Positions 34,469 through 36,659 of a stretch of 36,659 bases of DNA are shown here, piece after piece. Position 1 is the first letter of the stretch; every line of letters starts with the position of its first letter. The position numbers were made by a program, and so were the translations under genes. The DNA is from an uncultured Oscillospiraceae bacterium (GTDB lineage Bacteria > Bacillota > Clostridia > Oscillospirales > Oscillospiraceae): the NCBI GenBank assembly GCA_944387065.1, contig CALXDM010000016.1, positions 1 to 36,659 of the forward strand, in the 5' to 3' direction. The notes under the pieces are model-generated. The model was given only the letters and a program-made list of their open reading frames with translations, had not been told where the DNA came from and did no database searches.

Positions 34469-35249
34469 CGACGCCATCCGGCAGGCAAACCGCCGGGCTT
34501 TGCCCAAATTTCTGCTGATCCTGGCGTGCGCTTTGCTGGTGGGCGGGACGGCTGGCTACTGTGCGGCCCACTTTGGCCTGGACAGGCTGGCGGACATACT
34601 GGCCCAGGCGGGTACGTTTTTCTCCCTGTATATCGCCCCCTGGCTGCTGGTGGTCTGCGCGGTGCTCCAGCCCGCTGTCTGTATCCCCCTCTACCGTTCC
34701 GCCAAGAAGGCATTCCTCAGCTGGGACGGGGAGGACGAGGCCGTTTCCGGACAGATTGATCAAAGATTGTCCATTACCCTGTGGATTTCGGGCATGTTCT
34801 CTCTGGCGTCTTTCTTTCTCATGGGCGCGTCCTATGCCGGCCCCATCCTGGACGAGGAGGGCCCTCATTTCCTGAACTTGCTGATTGTCCCGATTTTCTT
34901 CGTCCTTTTCATGGTAGAAAATATTCTGCTTCATCAGCGGGTGGTGGACCTGGCCAAGCGGATGGCCCCGGAAAAAAAGGCCTCTGTCTATGATATGAAG
35001 TTTCAGAAGAAATGGTTTGAAAGCTGCGATGAGGCGGAAAAGCTTCTCATTGGCCAGTGCGCCTACAAGGCCTTTTCCGCCACCACCGGAGCCTGCTCGG
35101 CCCTATGGTTGGTCTTCACCCTATCCGCCATGTTCCTGAACACCGGCTTCCTACCCTTGCTTGCCGTCTGCCTCATCTGGGGCGTTTCCCAGTGCACCTA
35201 TTCCTACTGGGCGTTCCGGCTGTCCAAGCCGGGGGCCAACATTCTCTAA
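34455..35249 (+). CDS. Polytopic membrane protein, DUF3169-like
   Basis: The 264-residue protein has about six membrane helices (near 18-38, 52-75, 107-128, 138-158, 205-226, 230-250), with a charged cytoplasmic stretch in the middle (KRMAPEKKASVYDMKFQKKWFESCDEAEK). Hydrophobic pattern, length and placement right behind a small XRE gene fit DUF3169-type proteins, but I cannot confirm the family. The start overlaps the regulator gene by 14 bases, after GGAGGA, so translation should be coupled. A role in sensing for the regulator, as proposed for CylR1-CylR2, is possible. Confidence 0.75.
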   Translation: MKQTDDAIRQANRRALPKFLLILACALLVGGTAGYCAAHFGLDRLADILAQAGTFFSLYIAPWLLVVCAVLQPAVCIPLYRSAKKAFLSWDGEDEAVSGQIDQRLSITLWISGMFSLASFFLMGASYAGPILDEEGPHFLNLLIVPIFFVLFMVENILLHQRVVDLAKRMAPEKKASVYDMKFQKKWFESCDEAEKLLIGQCAYKAFSATTGACSALWLVFTLSAMFLNTGFLPLLAVCLIWGVSQCTYSYWAFRLSKPGANIL

Positions 35250-35261
35250 GGAGGAATCGTC

Positions 35262-36122
35262 ATGAACCAAACCAACCCCAGCCGCGCCGGGCAGATCCTG
35301 GCCGCCCTGGGCAAGTCGGTGGCCTACCTGCTGCTGTTCCTGGGCAGCCAGGTCCTGGTCTCCTTCGCCTTTACCATGGCCATCACCCTGGTCACCGCAG
35401 CCCGCACCGGCGCGGTCAACCCCCTGCTAGTCACCCTGGAGCTCTACGACTACCTCATCCACATCTCCCTGATCTCCAACCTGCTGGTCCTGGCTGTCCT
35501 GCTAGTCTTCTTCCTGGCCCGTAGGCGCCGCCCCCTCCAGGAGGTGGACCTGCGCCCCGTTCCCGGCCGGGCGGCGGCGGGGGCGGCAGGGATCGCCCCC
35601 CTGCTCTACGCGGTGATCACCCTGGCCCTGTCCCTGCTGCCCACAGCCTGGCGGGCGGACTATTCCCAGGCCGCCGCCCCCCTGAACAACACCGGGGTGC
35701 TGCCCTTCCTGTCCGTGGCCTTGGTAGCTCCGGTGGTGGAAGAGGTGATTTTCCGGGGGCTGATCCAGTCCCGCCTGGCCCGGGCGCTGCCCGGCTGGCC
35801 GGCGGTGCTGCTCTCCTCCCTGGCCTTCGCCCTGTGCCATGGGCAGCCGGTGTGGATGGGCTACGCCTTCCTGCTGGGCCTGGTGCTGGGGATCATGGCC
35901 TGGCGCGCCGGCTCCATCCTGCCCAGCGTGATCACCCACGTGGTCTTCAATGCCATCGGGCAGGTGCTGGTCCTGCCCGGGCTGGCCCAGCTCAACGGAC
36001 TGGTGGTGCTGGCCGTCCTGCTGCTGGCGGGCCTGGCGCTGTGCCTGCTGACCCGGCGCGGCCTGGCCCTGCTGTTCCTGCCGTCCCAACCAAATAAAAA
36101 GGAGGCCGATCCCTATGCCTGA
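35262..36122 (+). CDS. CPBP-family intramembrane metalloprotease
   Basis: The 286-residue membrane protein is of the CAAX protease/bacteriocin-processing (CPBP, Abi) family. About eight helices are predicted. Active-site motifs are complete: E160-E161 in EEVIFRG (with R165), H193 in FALCHGQ, and H226/N230 in THVVFN. Relatives process prenylated or signal-like peptides or give bacteriocin self-immunity. The start follows AAGGAGG and its end overlaps the ABC ATPase gene by eight bases, so it belongs to the same operon. Confidence 0.9.
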   Translation: MNQTNPSRAGQILAALGKSVAYLLLFLGSQVLVSFAFTMAITLVTAARTGAVNPLLVTLELYDYLIHISLISNLLVLAVLLVFFLARRRRPLQEVDLRPVPGRAAAGAAGIAPLLYAVITLALSLLPTAWRADYSQAAAPLNNTGVLPFLSVALVAPVVEEVIFRGLIQSRLARALPGWPAVLLSSLAFALCHGQPVWMGYAFLLGLVLGIMAWRAGSILPSVITHVVFNAIGQVLVLPGLAQLNGLVVLAVLLLAGLALCLLTRRGLALLFLPSQPNKKEADPYA

Positions 36123-36659
36123 TCCCATCCTGGAAGTCCAGGGCCTGTGCAAACGCTTCCGGCTGAGCGCCAAGCAGCAGAAGATCGAGCGCACCAAGCA
36201 AGCGTACAAAGTAGCCGTGGACCAGCTGTCCTTCACCGCCCGCCGGGGAGAGATCTTCGGCCTGCTGGGCCCCAACGGGGCGGGCAAGACCACCACCCTG
36301 CGTCTGCTGGCCACCCTGATCAAGCCCGATGCGGGGGACGCCCTGGTGGACGGGGCCAGCATCGTCACCGAGCCCGGGCGGGTGCGCGAGCGCATCGGCT
36401 TTCTCACCAGCGAGCTGAAGCTGGAGGACTTCTTCACCCCCGACTACCTGTACGACTTCTTCTCTCGCCTACACCGGGTGCCCGACCAGGCCCGCAAGGC
36501 CCGCAAGCAGGCGCTGTTCCAGCGCTTCGGCATCGACCGGTTCGCCCAGGTGAAGGTGGCCGACCTGTCCACCGGCATGAAGCAGAAGGTGTCCCTGGTC
36601 ATCTCCATCGTCCACGACCCGGACATCATCATCTTTGACGAGCCCACCAACGGCCTGGA
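36115..36659 (+). CDS. ABC transporter ATP-binding protein, NatA-type (3' end outside window)
   Basis: An ABC-2-type exporter ATPase is visible for about 181 residues. Walker [10 protein letters not shown] is at 52-60, the signature is LSTGMKQK near 151-158 (STGM in place of SGGQ, as in NatA) and Walker B is [12 protein letters not shown] at 171 on. The insertion [18 protein letters not shown] near the start is also typical for NatA relatives. The permease would be expected just beyond the window. The ATG lies within the end of the CPBP gene, after GGAGG. Sodium or peptide export is possible; the substrate is undetermined. Confidence 0.88.
   Translation, partial: MPDPILEVQGLCKRFRLSAKQQKIERTKQAYKVAVDQLSFTARRGEIFGLLGPNGAGKTTTLRLLATLIKPDAGDALVDGASIVTEPGRVRERIGFLTSELKLEDFFTPDYLYDFFSRLHRVPDQARKARKQALFQRFGIDRFAQVKVADLSTGMKQKVSLVISIVHDPDIIIFDEPTNGL

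Overview
The window is a stretch of chromosome from a GC-rich, endospore-forming, probably strictly anaerobic Firmicute. It looks most like a member of the Oscillospiraceae (Flavonifractor, Lawsonibacter or Intestinimonas type). Pointers are a germination protease (GPR), RNase Y, HemZ, the Prp protease beside an L27 that carries the cleavable Firmicutes N-terminus, an SLH-domain surface muramidase, AGGAGG-type ribosome binding sites and near-consensus sigma-A promoters. No phage, insertion sequence, CRISPR array, tRNA or rRNA was seen. Family assignments come from reading the translated proteins, not from a database search.

Layout. 1-4750 (minus): the start of the S10 ribosomal operon (S10, L3, L4, L23, L2, S19, L22, S3; S3 runs off the window), read from a strong promoter at 4745-4774 through a long structured leader. 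4858-7670 (minus): lepA and an XRE regulator. 7754-8860 (plus): pta, divergent from the regulator. 9005-12000 (plus): a BceAB-like ABC transporter followed by a 27-residue hydrophobic peptide gene and a strong terminator. 12016-15722 (plus): rny, then a DUF2156 protein and a GNAT acetyltransferase. 15793-18380 (plus): an amino-acid ABC importer (binding lipoprotein, permease, ATPase). 18621-22778 (minus): miaB-mreD-PBP2. 22795-25230 (minus): a hypothetical protein, a YihY/BrkB membrane protein and gpr. 25330-29885 (plus): rpsT, then cysK, arginase-family, MBL-fold hydrolase and hemZ. 29928-32481 (plus): rplU-prp-rpmA-obgE. 32629-34037 (minus): an SLH-GH25 muramidase. 34098-36659 (plus): a small CylR2-like regulator, a polytopic membrane protein, a CPBP protease and a NatA-type ABC ATPase cut by the window end.

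Most of the window is housekeeping: translation, envelope growth, RNA decay and central metabolism. The accessory-looking parts are the BceAB-like cassette with its small peptide and the regulator/membrane protein/CPBP/ABC operon at the right end. The most striking non-coding signal lies in front of that last operon: three tandem 21-bp units, two of them with a perfect TGACAA-N6-TTGTCA dyad, placed from the -10 region downstream. Other signals worth checking are a promoter and perfect Shine-Dalgarno with no gene behind them, running antisense into the muramidase gene; a tandem nine-residue duplication at the L3 C-terminus; a terminator-like hairpin in the S10 leader; and a structured 262-bp gap between S10 and L3.
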